Source: Neobacillus sp. OS1-2 (GTDB taxonomy: Bacteria > Bacillota > Bacilli > Bacillales > Cytobacillaceae). Taken from it: a stretch of DNA of 64,000 nt. A program made the position numbers and the translations under genes. Positions 1-8,380 of the stretch are shown here, piece after piece. Below the pieces are notes generated by a model. The model was not told where the DNA came from. It ran no database searches and was given only the letters and a program-made list of their open reading frames with translations. The stretch covers positions 186,001 to 250,000 of the forward strand of contig NZ_CP133265.1 of the NCBI RefSeq assembly GCF_030915505.1. Reading direction: 5' to 3'. Numbering within the stretch: the stretch's first letter is position 1; each line of letters begins with the position of its first letter.

Positions 1-685
1 GAGCCATCACTTCCCAAAATGGCTCGGACTTAAAATTCTCAATTTCCAGTTCTCTTTTTACAATAAGCGCTAATGTCGGGGTCTGTACCCGGCCAACTGA
101 AAACACATCGGAAAAGCCTTTTTTTTGCAGCAGCAAACTATAAAGCCTTGAACCGTTCATACCCACCACCCAGTCCGCGCAGGCACGCGTATAGGCCTCA
201 AAGTACAAACTTTTCGTCTCCTTTTCATCTAGCAATTTACTAAATCCTTCACGAATCGCATTAGGTGTTAAAGAGGAGGTCCAAAGCCGTTTCATTGGTT
301 TTTTACACTTGGTTAATCTTAGAATATTGCGTATGATTAATTCGCCTTCACGTCCGGCATCCCCTGCATGGATAATTTCCGTAACCTCAGGGTTAGAAAC
401 CAATTTTTTAATAATAGCAAACTGTTTTGCTTTGTCTTTGGTTACTTCGTATTTGAAGTGCTCCGGAATAATCGGCAGATTGTCTAAAGACCATTTTTTC
501 CAGCCTGGTTCATACTTTTCCGGAGCGACAAGCTGGCAAAGATGGCCGATGGCCCATGTAACATAAGCACCTTTCGTAAACATGTCATTAGGAAAAATCT
601 CAATAAAGCCATTTTGTTTTTTATGTTTAAAAATAGAAGCTAACGTTGAACCTTGATCGGGTTTTTCAGCAATAATTAATTTCAT
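1..685 (-). CDS. topB: DNA topoisomerase III, 5' part (cut by window edge)
   Basis: Type IA topoisomerase that relaxes negatively supercoiled DNA and separates joined DNA molecules. The visible 228 residues open with MKLIIAEKPDQG, the Toprim-domain start with its catalytic glutamate, and later show HAGDAGREGELI, the acidic Toprim motif that binds magnesium, and FSVGRVQTPTLALI, the conserved strand-passage segment. The catalytic tyrosine lies beyond residue 228 and is outside the window. The ATG at 685 follows AAAGGAG at good distance. No partner genes are seen on this side. Identification is firm; only the C-terminal two thirds are missing. Confidence 0.93.
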   Translation of the reverse strand, partial: MKLIIAEKPDQGSTLASIFKHKKQNGFIEIFPNDMFTKGAYVTWAIGHLCQLVAPEKYEPGWKKWSLDNLPIIPEHFKYEVTKDKAKQFAIIKKLVSNPEVTEIIHAGDAGREGELIIRNILRLTKCKKPMKRLWTSSLTPNAIREGFSKLLDEKETKSLYFEAYTRACADWVVGMNGSRLYSLLLQKKGFSDVFSVGRVQTPTLALIVKRELEIENFKSEPFWEVMA

Positions 686-849
686 CTTATTTGCTCCTTT
701 TTCGTGCATCCCGGATTCATTTTCCCACTTTCAACGAATTTCGTAAAGATATAAAAATAGCCAGTATCCTGATAAATCAGTTATGATTTCATTGAAATAA
801 ATGGCAGGATTATGACATTTCTATTGGCGGTCATGACAACGGCCCAAAT

Positions 850-885
850 AAAAAAAGGAGTGCCATGTTCATTCAGGCAGCCTCC
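850..885 (-). terminator. Intrinsic terminator after the unknown gene at 928-1209
   Basis: Read on the minus strand, GGAG-GC-TGCC pairs with GGCACTCC across an 11-base loop and is followed by seven T. The stem contains a two-base bulge. It lies about 45 bases past the stop codon at 928. Confidence 0.7.
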
Positions 886-927
886 CCCTTATTTGTGATT
901 CCCCTATCACCAATTATCAAAATTTAA

Positions 928-1209
928 TTAATTTGATCCATTGGTTGTTGATTGCTGGGCATACCAATTCTCCTTAGGAACGATATTAGAGACAGTTACG
1001 ATTAATGATGGGATTCTTTCTACATCGAAGACAATAGCTCCAATTTTCTTGGTAAACATAATAAAGGCATCTCCATGAGAAAAATGGGCTAAATCATTAC
1101 CGATATGGAGCAAAGACATCATAATTGCCTGTTTTTCGTCTGCTTCGATGAAAACTTGTGGAGAGAATCTTAAAATCCAATCCTCCCCTTCAATTGAAAA
1201 TCGGAACAT
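928..1209 (-). CDS. Unknown 93-residue protein
   Basis: I do not recognise this family. The product has no signal peptide, no clear membrane segment and no cysteine cluster; it alternates hydrophobic strands and charged turns and looks like a small soluble cytoplasmic protein (for example FSIEGEDWILRF near the start). The ATG at 1209 is preferred over the upstream GTG at 1221 because GAGGTGAGG sits 5-7 bases ahead of it. It has its own terminator downstream and is divergent from cspD, so it is a monocistronic unit. Real gene is likely because of the RBS and terminator; function is unknown. Confidence 0.6.
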   Translation of the reverse strand: MFRFSIEGEDWILRFSPQVFIEADEKQAIMMSLLHIGNDLAHFSHGDAFIMFTKKIGAIVFDVERIPSLIVTVSNIVPKENWYAQQSTTNGSN

Positions 1210-1356
1210 GCGGTTCCTCACCTCTTATTATGGTAACTATATTAATTAAAGATATGAGGAAGAGGTATTAATATGTTAAACGAAGGGCTAAATTCTGACT
1301 CTTTCGAAAATTTATTAAAACCTGCATATTTTCGGCAAAAAACCACTTACCTCTTC

Positions 1357-1385
1357 TTGACTGTCCATTTTCATTATTGTATATT
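1357..1385 (+). promoter_or_regulatory. Sigma-A type promoter of the cold-shock gene
   Basis: TTGACT at 1357-1362 and TATATT at 1380-1385 are separated by exactly 17 bases. The predicted start near 1392 leaves a roughly 100-base untranslated leader before the cspD ATG. The leader carries a perfect small hairpin (ACCACC/GGTGGT around 1449-1463) shortly before the AGGAGG site, a layout expected for temperature-responsive csp messages. Confidence 0.7.
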
Positions 1386-1492
1386 TAAAGCATCATGCAA
1401 CCAATTAACAATAATGGCTGATTAGCTGCATGGTAATATTTATCTTTGGCACCACCCGGTGGTGTCTTGAAAGGCTTAGGAGGAAGAAGTAA

Positions 1493-1693
1493 ATGCAAAA
1501 CGGTAAAGTAAAATGGTTTAACAACGAAAAAGGCTTTGGATTTATCGAAGTTGAAGGCGGCGACGATGTATTCGTACATTTCAGCGCGATCCAAGGTGAA
1601 GGCTTCAAATCATTAGAAGAAGGTCAAGAAGTTTCTTTCGAAGTCGTTGAAGGAAACCGTGGACCACAAGCAGCTAACGTAGTAAAACTATAA
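1493..1693 (+). CDS. cspD: Cold-shock protein
   Basis: A 66-residue single-domain OB-fold RNA/DNA chaperone of the CspA family. The RNP1 motif KGFGFIEV and RNP2 motif DVFVHFSAI are both present, and the length is that of Bacillus CspB/CspC/CspD. It binds single-stranded RNA, melts secondary structure and keeps translation going at low temperature. Start is fixed by AGGAGGAAG seven to ten bases ahead. The assignment to CspD rather than CspB or CspC rests on position next to ypeQ and ypeP, as in B. subtilis. A long structured leader precedes it and a strong terminator follows. Confidence 0.93.
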   Translation: MQNGKVKWFNNEKGFGFIEVEGGDDVFVHFSAIQGEGFKSLEEGQEVSFEVVEGNRGPQAANVVKL

Positions 1694-1716
1694 TCCTAAA
1701 TGATAATGAATCAATC

Positions 1717-1745
1717 AAAGGCTGGCGAATCTCGTCAGCCTTTTT
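1717..1745 (+). terminator. Terminator of cspD
   Basis: AAAGGCTGgcgaatctcgtCAGCCTTTTT, an 8-bp stem ending in a T run, 24 bases past the cspD stop. It may also serve the converging ypeQ gene. Confidence 0.85.
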
Positions 1746-1747
1746 AT

Positions 1748-1933
1748 TCATTTTAGTTTATTCCCGTATTCTTGAAGCTTTTCTCCTACTGTGCATTGAG
1801 TAATACAAAAACGATGCGCTACTCTTCGTCCGCCATCTTTCTTAAGCTGCTGATGCAAAAAACAGCCATCACAGTATTGATTAATCATGCTCTCTACTTG
1901 GCTAAATAGTTGTTTTCTAACTGAATGCTTCAT
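1748..1933 (-). CDS. ypeQ: YpeQ-like small zinc-binding protein
   Basis: A 61-residue protein with two cysteine pairs, YCDGCF and CITQC, about 20 residues apart and with intervening His, which suggests one structural zinc site. It sits between cspD and ypeP exactly as YpeQ does in B. subtilis. Function unknown. The ATG at 1933 is close behind ypeP, whose stop at 1955 is 21 bases upstream, so the two are probably cotranscribed. Confidence 0.75.
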   Translation of the reverse strand: MKHSVRKQLFSQVESMINQYCDGCFLHQQLKKDGGRRVAHRFCITQCTVGEKLQEYGNKLK

Positions 1934-1954
1934 TTATTAATCGGCACCCTCTTT

Positions 1955-2611
1955 TCATAGAATTAACGTTTTGGCGAAGATTTCTTTCCCTTCTAAAGCT
2001 TGGGTGGCCAATTTATCTGCTTCCTTGTTATCCTTTCTAGGAATTACCGTAAATTTTGGCAGCAATCCTAACAGCTTCATTTTCTCCTCAATCCGATCTA
2101 ACCAGCGATTAAGTGCTTCCTCATAACATGGCCATTCTCCCTCGAGCTGCTTTAATATCCCTTGAGAATCCCCTTTAAATTCACAAGAAAGGTGATGAAC
2201 ACCCAAATCCTCTAAAATATTTAATGCATAATAAAATGCGGCATACTCCGCTTCATTGTTGGTTTCCATTTCATAAACCCGTTCGTTGGCACGGATACGG
2301 TATTTCTTTTTTCCTTGTTTAAAAAAGATTACAGCTCCAAGCCCTGCCTGGTTTGTTTCCTTATTAAATCCGCCGTCAAAAAAAACGGTAATCTCATGAG
2401 GATCCTCTTCAATCTCTGCCAATAGTTTTTTCATTTCTTTTATAATCCAAGATGTCCCATTTTCATCATAAAAATATAAATCATTGACTTTGCCGGTTCC
2501 CTCGAGCTCTTCACCCATTTGTAAGGCTAATTCTCCTGAAATCCATTCAGATGAACATTGTATTTTTTCATTACTCTTTACTTTATAGTTCCACTCAAGC
2601 CTATATTTCAT
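1955..2611 (-). CDS. ypeP: RNase H-like protein YpeP
   Basis: A 218-residue protein with an N-terminal segment of about 80 residues of unknown role followed by a complete RNase HI-type domain. The catalytic acidic set can be followed: Asp in FFDGG, Glu in NNEAEYAA, Asp in FKGDSQ and Asp in KEADKLA. It should cut RNA in RNA-DNA hybrids, although B. subtilis YpeP has not been shown to be a major RNase H. The ATG at 2611 is chosen because GAGAGG lies nine bases ahead; an in-frame ATG at 2665 lacks a good site. Divergent from a second RNase H-like gene, ypdQ. Confidence 0.85.
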   Translation of the reverse strand: MKYRLEWNYKVKSNEKIQCSSEWISGELALQMGEELEGTGKVNDLYFYDENGTSWIIKEMKKLLAEIEEDPHEITVFFDGGFNKETNQAGLGAVIFFKQGKKKYRIRANERVYEMETNNEAEYAAFYYALNILEDLGVHHLSCEFKGDSQGILKQLEGEWPCYEEALNRWLDRIEEKMKLLGLLPKFTVIPRKDNKEADKLATQALEGKEIFAKTLIL

Positions 2612-2785
2612 TGCTTTCAGCCTCTCGAGAATAATTTTCAAGCTTTTACCAACTAGCTTATTCATTTAGCCAATAGAATATATATGAATTATCATACCCA
2701 ATTAAGGTACCTGAAACTATTTCCCCGCATTCATGTGATAAAATATGTTAAACTTTCATTATTATACTCATTGGAGGAATCACCA

Positions 2786-3205
2786 TTGATTGAAGTCTTT
2801 ATTGATGGGGCAAGTGCTGGTAACCCTGGTCAGAGCGGTGCTGGGGTTTTTATTAAGGCTAACGGCAAGTCAGAAAAATATTCAATCCCGCTTGGCAATA
2901 TGACAAACCATGAGGCAGAATTTCACGCTTTTATTGAGGCTTTGAAAATTTGCTTAACAAAAGGCTTAATCCATTCGGTTGTCTCTTTTCGAACGGATTC
3001 CCAATTAGTCAATATGTCCGTTGAAAAAGCGTTTGTTAAAAACAAATTGTATGCCCCCCTGCTTAAAGAAGCCCTAGATTTAACGAAAGAGATCGATTTA
3101 TTTTTTATGAAATGGATCCCAAGTAGTGAAAACAAAGTGGCCGATGAACTGGCACGATTGGCGATACAAAAAAACTCAAGCAAGGAGTCCAATAAACTGT
3201 TATGA
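2786..3205 (+). CDS. ypdQ: RNase HI-like protein YpdQ
   Basis: A 139-residue single-domain RNase HI homologue. Catalytic residues appear as Asp in FIDGASAGNPG, Glu in NHEAEFHA, Asp in FRTDSQ and Asp in NKVADELA. A TTG start at 2786 is chosen because GGAGG lies about eight bases upstream and the family begins directly with the first strand (LIEVFIDG); the longer in-frame extension starting at 2684 has no site and no homology. The stop overlaps the next ATG by four bases (ATGA), so it is translationally coupled to the transporter downstream. Confidence 0.85.
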   Translation: MIEVFIDGASAGNPGQSGAGVFIKANGKSEKYSIPLGNMTNHEAEFHAFIEALKICLTKGLIHSVVSFRTDSQLVNMSVEKAFVKNKLYAPLLKEALDLTKEIDLFFMKWIPSSENKVADELARLAIQKNSSKESNKLL

Positions 3206-4122
3206 AAAAACCCATTTTTGCAGATCTAAGTCTGCTTCTTGTCACTTTTATCTGGGGTACAACTTTTGTGCTTGTCCAAAATGCAATTGATTTTCTGCCG
3301 CCTTTTGCCTTTAACGGAATCCGCTTTTTCATTGCAGCGATTTTACTCATCCTTTGTCTGCTCATTTTCGAGAAAAAGCAGTTTAAACAATTGAATCTGA
3401 AATTGATTGGTTCAGGGGTTTTTATTGGATTTTGGCTTTTTCTTGGATATGTCACACAAACCATCGGCCTTTTATATACCACTACGTCAAAGGCAGGATT
3501 TATCACTGGTCTAAGTGTCGTTTTAGTACCCTTATTCTCGATGTTTTTACTCAAGCAGTATCCAAGTAAGAATGCGATTATTGGCGTTATAACGGCCACG
3601 ATCGGCTTATTTTTACTAACTATGACGGACGTATCATCATTAAATATAGGTGATGGGTTTGTATTTATTTGTGCAATTAGCTTTGCAATGCACATAATTT
3701 TAACAGGCAAATTTAGCAGTCAGTACCCGACGTTATTATTGACAGCTATTCAAATCACAACCGTTGCAATCCTTTCGATGGGCTCTTCTTTTATTTTTGA
3801 GGAATGGAAAAAATCACTTACGCCAGCTGTCCTTTTATCACAAAATGTTATCATTGCCTTAATCATAACAAGTGTGTTTGCAACTGCACTTGCCTTCTTT
3901 ATTCAAACGAATTTCCAAAAGTATACATCAGCAACAAGGGTGGCATTAATTTTTGCAATGGAACCAGTATTTGCGGCAATTGCTGGCTATTTATGGGCTC
4001 AGGAACGATTAGCTATTGGCGCCCTATTCGGTTGCAGCCTTATTTTTATGGGAATGATCTTAGCTGAACTCCCGGTTAATAGAATACCTTTATTTAGAAA
4101 AAATAAGGAACTCGAAGGCTAA
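3202..4122 (+). CDS. EamA/DMT family transporter
   Basis: A 306-residue inner-membrane protein with ten predicted hydrophobic helices arranged as two EamA repeats. The first repeat opens with LLLVTFIWGTTFVLVQ and the second with GFVFICAISFAMH. Proteins of this drug/metabolite superfamily export small metabolites or amino acids; the substrate cannot be told from sequence. It overlaps ypdQ by four bases and ends at a strong terminator, so the two form a short operon. In B. subtilis this position holds ypdP, a different membrane protein, so the gene appears to be lineage-specific. Confidence 0.85.
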   Translation: MKKPIFADLSLLLVTFIWGTTFVLVQNAIDFLPPFAFNGIRFFIAAILLILCLLIFEKKQFKQLNLKLIGSGVFIGFWLFLGYVTQTIGLLYTTTSKAGFITGLSVVLVPLFSMFLLKQYPSKNAIIGVITATIGLFLLTMTDVSSLNIGDGFVFICAISFAMHIILTGKFSSQYPTLLLTAIQITTVAILSMGSSFIFEEWKKSLTPAVLLSQNVIIALIITSVFATALAFFIQTNFQKYTSATRVALIFAMEPVFAAIAGYLWAQERLAIGALFGCSLIFMGMILAELPVNRIPLFRKNKELEG

Positions 4123-4124
4123 TT

Positions 4125-4153
4125 AAAAAACTCCCTGCTCATGGGAGTTTTTA
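4125..4153. terminator. Bidirectional terminator
   Basis: AAAAAACTCCCtgctcatGGGAGTTTTT, a stem flanked by A run on one side and T run on the other, placed between the converging transporter gene and the gene at 4156. Confidence 0.85.
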
Positions 4154-4155
4154 AT

Positions 4156-4449
4156 TTATATGACAAGTAATTCTTGTTCCGTTACAAAATTAATTGCTGC
4201 TTGCCGCGTATAAATCTCGTTTGAAATGAATGTTTCCAACAATGACATATAGAAACTGCCATCAAAACTCTTTTGTGCCTTTAACGTTAACTCAATTGCA
4301 ATATTTATCATTTCATCGGGAGCGTTTGTATAATGTTTCCCAAAGAAAATAAAGCCAATAGCATCTTCTTGAAATTGAAATCCCTTTCCATTCAAATAGT
4401 GCAAATACTCTTCAACTGTCCGCACTGATAACCCATTCCTCTCTCCCAT
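4156..4449 (-). CDS. DUF6123-like small protein
   Basis: A 97-residue soluble protein without signal or membrane segment. The string LNGKGFQFQEDAIGFIFFGK and a C-terminal helical part resemble a small Bacillaceae family that I believe is DUF6123; no function is known. It is placed 18 bases downstream of yuiD on the same strand and is probably cotranscribed. AAAGGGATG lies about 12 bases ahead of the ATG at 4449, a bit far, so an internal start such as the GTG before RTVEEY is possible. Confidence 0.6.
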   Translation of the reverse strand: MGERNGLSVRTVEEYLHYLNGKGFQFQEDAIGFIFFGKHYTNAPDEMINIAIELTLKAQKSFDGSFYMSLLETFISNEIYTRQAAINFVTEQELLVI

Positions 4450-4467
4450 TTCACTAAAAACATCCCT

Positions 4468-4962
4468 TTAAAATCTTAACCTAAAATTCGTGGCTTTTCT
4501 ATTCTTTTTTGTACATAAATGACCAATCACCCCGACAGCAATTCCCAGTAATGCACCGCCAATTACCTCATCAGGCTGGTGGCCTAACATTTCTTTCAGC
4601 TTTTTCGGAGCATTTTGCTGTTTAAATTCGACACTTTCTTCTTTATGGATTTTTTCAATTAATTCGTTCATTGAGTTTACTTTTAGAGTAAGCTCACCTG
4701 TTTGCCTACGGACACCTTGGGCATCGTACATGACAATTAAGCCGTAGACAAGTGAAAGGGCAAAGTCAAATGTTGGCAGCCCTCTTTGCAGGGCAATGTA
4801 GGTGGTTAACGTGGAGACCCCGGCGGAATGCGAACTAGGCATTCCTCCCGTTCCCAAAAATAGTTCTGGTCGCCACTCTTTCTTTTTAATATAATGAAGG
4901 GGAATTTTCACTCCTTGGGCAAGTCCAATACTAAAAAGGGCTAAATAAACACCTTTGTTCAT
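4468..4962 (-). CDS. yuiD: Divergent PAP2 family membrane protein (YuiD-like)
   Basis: A 164-residue membrane protein with about four hydrophobic helices. It carries GGMPSSHSAGVSTL, the signature of the divergent PAP2 (acid phosphatase/vanadium haloperoxidase-related) family, and QPDEVIGGALLGI near the C-terminus. It is probably a phosphatase acting on a membrane-linked phosphate ester, but the substrate is unknown. AGAGGTGATG precedes the ATG at 4962. In B. subtilis YuiD is encoded elsewhere, so the location is different here. Confidence 0.8.
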   Translation of the reverse strand: MNKGVYLALFSIGLAQGVKIPLHYIKKKEWRPELFLGTGGMPSSHSAGVSTLTTYIALQRGLPTFDFALSLVYGLIVMYDAQGVRRQTGELTLKVNSMNELIEKIHKEESVEFKQQNAPKKLKEMLGHQPDEVIGGALLGIAVGVIGHLCTKKNRKATNFRLRF

Positions 4963-5049
4963 TTTTTCATCACCTCTGCCATTATTGTTAGAGAACAGGA
5001 GTTGGATTATTCCTAATGGAAATACTACCTATAATGGGAGGTGATTTGG

Positions 5050-5187
5050 ATGAGCAAAGGCGCTGGCAGAAACCGTGGTGTGAAGGCACCTGGAGTTAAT
5101 CCGCAAGGCTATGGACAAGATGCGGAGTTTGCGGAGGAACCAAAAAGTAAATTGGAAAATGCAGCAAAAAAAAAGAATACGAAATAA
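5050..5187 (+). CDS. sspL: Small acid-soluble spore protein L
   Basis: A 45-residue basic, hydrophilic protein with GVNPQGYGQDAEFAEEPKSK near the middle and a lysine-rich end KKKNTK, matching the minor spore protein SspL, which is encoded in this neighbourhood in B. subtilis. It is made in the forespore under sigma-G in the model organism. GGGAGGTGATTTGG precedes the ATG. A possible hairpin (CTGGCTGTC/GACAGCCAG, 5198-5229) follows but lacks a clean T run. Confidence 0.8.
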   Translation: MSKGAGRNRGVKAPGVNPQGYGQDAEFAEEPKSKLENAAKKKNTK

Positions 5188-5239
5188 TACTTATGTAGTC
5201 CTGGCTGTCCCCTTGTCTGAGACAGCCAGCAAAATGAAG

Positions 5240-6472
5240 TTATAAGGGTTCTAAGTAAAACTTTATTTCCATCGCGGCAGCAGTAGCAATCTGTTTTGCT
5301 TGTTCTGGCGTAATGGAGGAAGCTATGACATATGCATAGCGGTCGCCAAGTGAATAGGGTTTTGTTAAGATTGCTCCTTTTCTTGGCTTTACGAATACCT
5401 CCACTACCCCTTCATATCCAGATGCGATATTTTGACCTGATACCTTTATTAATTTCCCACTAAAATTTATCGTAACAAATTTGGCATACACATGCCTTGC
5501 TCTTGTTTTTTCTAATGAAGGTTCTTCACCGAGGGAGAGTTTTATTACTTCTTTTACTAAATTTATGCCTGTACCTTCTTGAATAATTCGGTTCATTGCC
5601 CCGCCTGACATTCGCGGGTTAATTTCTATCAACTTCCATTCCCCATTCACATGCCGCATTTCTAAATGACATGTGCCATTTATTAATCCAAGTTGCTGGA
5701 CAACACTTGTAACAGCAGCTTCTAGTTCATCATAGTCAAGCTTCGAAAGCTCAACAGGGTATAAATACCCCGTGATAATAAATCGGTCACCTTGCTGAAT
5801 TTCTTGCTCTATGACGGCCACCATGGTTAGTTCTCCATTGTAAACCATTACCTCAATCAAATATTGCGTTCCTTCCAAATATTCTTCCACTAATATGGGG
5901 GTCTTCGGGAATTTTCTCCTAATAAAGTGAAGACTTTCTTTTAATTCTGAAATTGTGGAAGCAAGAATTACATCCTTTGAACCGTTTGAAGCTGGAGATT
6001 TTATGACCAACGGCAATTCATCTTGATACAGGGCAACAAACGAAGAGATCGGTTGATCATGTGTAAGAATTAAATATCTTGGGGTTATGGGGAGCAATTT
6101 TAACTGTTCACGAATGCGCGTTTTGTCTTCCATAATGGCTAAAGCTGGTGCCGTTAAGGTAACAAGTCCTACCTTGCTTGCAATTCTCGCTGCCAATGAC
6201 ACAAATGGATCGATAAAACTTAATATGGTGGATATTTGCTTTTTATCTTTTTGTAAGGCAGCAATGATCAATAGGATTTTTTCTTCATTCCCTAAATCCT
6301 CTTCGTAAATCATCTGGTGAACTTCCGGAAAATCCTCTTTTTGCGTGATAAAGCCAATTCTGTTCGTTAATAGAATCGTGCAATAGCCCATTTGAGTGGA
6401 AGTAATTAACGCTTCTCTGCTCGACCCGGATATATTACATCCGATAAAGACGATGGTTTCCATGTCGATCAT
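5240..6472 (-). CDS. ATP-grasp family ligase of unknown substrate
   Basis: A 410-residue protein built like carbamoyl-phosphate-synthase/biotin-carboxylase-type ATP-grasp ligases. Residues 1-100 form a Rossmann-like N domain (IVFIGCNISGSS). The ATP-grasp core shows PLVIKSPASNGSKDV (nucleotide-binding lysine and flexible loop), VEEYLEGTQYLIEV and the metal-binding end EINPRMSGG. The C-terminal domain resembles the BL00235/L-amino-acid ligase type. Such enzymes join a carboxylate to an amine or other nucleophile with ATP. It stands alone between sspL and ypcP; no substrate clue is given by neighbours. ATG at 6472 has AGGGA five bases ahead; an ATG three codons later is an alternative. Confidence 0.8.
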   Translation of the reverse strand: MIDMETIVFIGCNISGSSREALITSTQMGYCTILLTNRIGFITQKEDFPEVHQMIYEEDLGNEEKILLIIAALQKDKKQISTILSFIDPFVSLAARIASKVGLVTLTAPALAIMEDKTRIREQLKLLPITPRYLILTHDQPISSFVALYQDELPLVIKSPASNGSKDVILASTISELKESLHFIRRKFPKTPILVEEYLEGTQYLIEVMVYNGELTMVAVIEQEIQQGDRFIITGYLYPVELSKLDYDELEAAVTSVVQQLGLINGTCHLEMRHVNGEWKLIEINPRMSGGAMNRIIQEGTGINLVKEVIKLSLGEEPSLEKTRARHVYAKFVTINFSGKLIKVSGQNIASGYEGVVEVFVKPRKGAILTKPYSLGDRYAYVIASSITPEQAKQIATAAAMEIKFYLEPL

Positions 6473-6548
6473 ACATCCCTATAATTAGTGATCTTTTTCT
6501 AATATCCTATTAATGTGTAAAATAATAGTTCTCGTAATTTTGCCTATT

Positions 6549-6583
6549 TAAAAAAGGCTGCCTCCTTCTCGAGACAACCTTTA
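6549..6583 (-). terminator. Terminator of ypcP
   Basis: On the minus strand AAAGGTTGTC pairs imperfectly with GGCAGCCTTT around a CTCGAGAAGGA loop and ends in TTTTTTAAA, just after the ypcP stop. Confidence 0.75.
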
Positions 6584-6586
6584 CCA

Positions 6587-7480
6587 TTATGAAATAATGA
6601 GTTCATCAAACGGTAGCAGCCGCTGGATACCGCGAAGCTCAATTTCCATCAGTTTATTTACCGCTTTATCTTTTTCAATTCTCAGCCATGCCTCTTCTAA
6701 AGCACAACTGACGGGAACATCACACTTTATTTCAGCAAGCATCCTTGAAAGGTGTAGCATATCTAAATCCTGCTCAATTTTCGTTTTATTGGACTTTGAT
6801 AAACGATCCAAATTCGAAATGATTCCTTCAACATGGTCAAATTCCTGTAAAAGTTTCAATGCAGTCTTTTCACCTATTCCTCTAACTCCAGGATAATTAT
6901 CACTTGTATCACCCATTAGTGCTTTTAAATCAATCATCTGCCGAGGTGTGATGCCTTTCTCCTCGAAGAAGGTTTGCGGTGTATGAACAAGATAATTCCC
7001 ATACCCCTTTTTCAATAGAATAACAGAGATCCTTTCATCGAGCAGTTGAAGGATATCTTGGTCACCCGTTAATATTGATACATGTGCATGATCCTTCATT
7101 TGACTGGCAATGGTGCCGATGCAATCATCCGCCTCATAGCCTGCTAATCCAATATTAGGAATATCAAATGAAGCGACAACTTCTTTTACGAGATCAAATT
7201 GCGGAATTAATTCGACCGGAGCCTCCCCGCGATTTCCTTTATAGTCAGCAAATAACTCTGTGCGAAAGGTTTTACTGCCCATATCCCAACAAACAGCCAG
7301 GTGTGACGGTTTAAACGAAGATACCGCTGTAAATAAATGTTTTATAAAGCCATGGATTCCATTCGTCGGAATTCCTTTAGAATTTATCATAAATTGACCT
7401 GACACGGCCGTGGCATAAAAGGCACGGAATAACAGAGCCATTCCATCAACAAGCATAAGTGAAGGCTTTTGATTTTCCAT
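6587..7480 (-). CDS. ypcP: 5'-3' exonuclease / flap endonuclease YpcP
   Basis: A 297-residue stand-alone homologue of the 5' nuclease domain of DNA polymerase I. Metal-binding acidic residues appear in order: LVDGMALLFR (Asp11), AGYEADDCIGT, ILTGDQDILQL and LMGDTSDNYPGV, followed by the helix-hairpin-helix GIGEKTALKLL. It removes RNA primers and flaps during lagging-strand maturation and repair; B. subtilis YpcP overlaps functionally with Pol I. The ATG at 7480 lies 66 bases downstream of the sulfurtransferase stop. Length and motifs are complete. Confidence 0.92.
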   Translation of the reverse strand: MENQKPSLMLVDGMALLFRAFYATAVSGQFMINSKGIPTNGIHGFIKHLFTAVSSFKPSHLAVCWDMGSKTFRTELFADYKGNRGEAPVELIPQFDLVKEVVASFDIPNIGLAGYEADDCIGTIASQMKDHAHVSILTGDQDILQLLDERISVILLKKGYGNYLVHTPQTFFEEKGITPRQMIDLKALMGDTSDNYPGVRGIGEKTALKLLQEFDHVEGIISNLDRLSKSNKTKIEQDLDMLHLSRMLAEIKCDVPVSCALEEAWLRIEKDKAVNKLMEIELRGIQRLLPFDELIIS

Positions 7481-7545
7481 CTACTTAGTCCCCCCTATAT
7501 TAAAAACAACACGGGTTCCATTATATCACAAGATGAGTCTGAGAA

Positions 7546-8367
7546 TTATTCAATTTTATTCTCATCGTAGGAGATCCAATCGCTAAAGCTGCCAACATAT
7601 AACTTTACTTTTTTGAACCCTGCCTCTTTTAAAGCGAGAAAATTCGGTGCCGCTGTTACACCTGAGCCGCAATAAACAATGAGCTCACTTTCAGGATTAA
7701 TATCAGAAAACCTCAGCTTTTGTTCACCGACAGGTAAATATTGGTTGTCCTTAATTCCCTTCATCCACGGCTTATTGACCGCGCCAGGAATATGACCTGC
7801 TTTTTTATCAATCGGCTCTTCCAAACCTAGATATCGCCTTTCTTCGCGAGAATCGATTAGGATTTTGTTTTGTTTTTCAACCGCTGCTTTAACTTCTTCG
7901 ATGTTCGCTAGTAAGTCCGATCTAAGTTCGACATGGAGGGTCCCTTTTTCAAAGGCAGGAATATTTACTGATACGGGATGTTTGTTTTCTAACCATCCTT
8001 TAAAACCGCCATCAAGTACAAATACCTGTTCATGGCCGAGATAGTGAAGGAGCCACCAAAACCGGGCAGCGAATGATCCTTCTCCATTATCATAGGCAAT
8101 AACAGTTGTGTCATTGCTAATACCTGCCTTCTCTAGTTTCACCGTTAATCCATTTACATTTGGGATTGGATGCCGTCCGCCATGTTCCCCAACTGGAGCT
8201 GACAGGTCTTGTTCTAAATCAAAGAAAACGGCACCGGGAACATGACCCCTTCCATAGTCCTCTCTACCTTTTGCAGGTTCTGCCAAAGAAAATCGGCAGT
8301 CGACAATTCTAACATTTTGTTCGTTTACATTTTTTAATAACCATTCCCTACTTTTTACGTATTTCAT
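7546..8367 (-). CDS. Mercaptopyruvate/thiosulfate sulfurtransferase
   Basis: A two-domain rhodanese of 273 residues. The first domain (to about residue 140) lacks a catalytic cysteine, the second carries YCGSGVTAAPNFLA, whose CGSGVT active-site loop is typical of 3-mercaptopyruvate sulfurtransferases rather than thiosulfate rhodaneses (usually CRKGVT). LIDSREERRYLG and AGHIPGAVN are the usual family motifs. It moves sulfane sulfur to thiols or thioredoxin in the cytoplasm. Start at the ATG at 8367 because GAGGGGAG sits seven bases ahead; an ATG at 8373 is too close. It begins 13 bases after the dynA stop, so it is in one transcript with dynA. Confidence 0.87.
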   Translation of the reverse strand: MKYVKSREWLLKNVNEQNVRIVDCRFSLAEPAKGREDYGRGHVPGAVFFDLEQDLSAPVGEHGGRHPIPNVNGLTVKLEKAGISNDTTVIAYDNGEGSFAARFWWLLHYLGHEQVFVLDGGFKGWLENKHPVSVNIPAFEKGTLHVELRSDLLANIEEVKAAVEKQNKILIDSREERRYLGLEEPIDKKAGHIPGAVNKPWMKGIKDNQYLPVGEQKLRFSDINPESELIVYCGSGVTAAPNFLALKEAGFKKVKLYVGSFSDWISYDENKIE

Positions 8368-8380
8368 GACCATACTCCCC

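Noticed and set aside
864..926. A 20-codon ORF with AAAGGAG site on the plus strand
   Set aside because: The RBS and start codon are the arm of the minus-strand terminator of the gene at 928-1209; coding is accidental.
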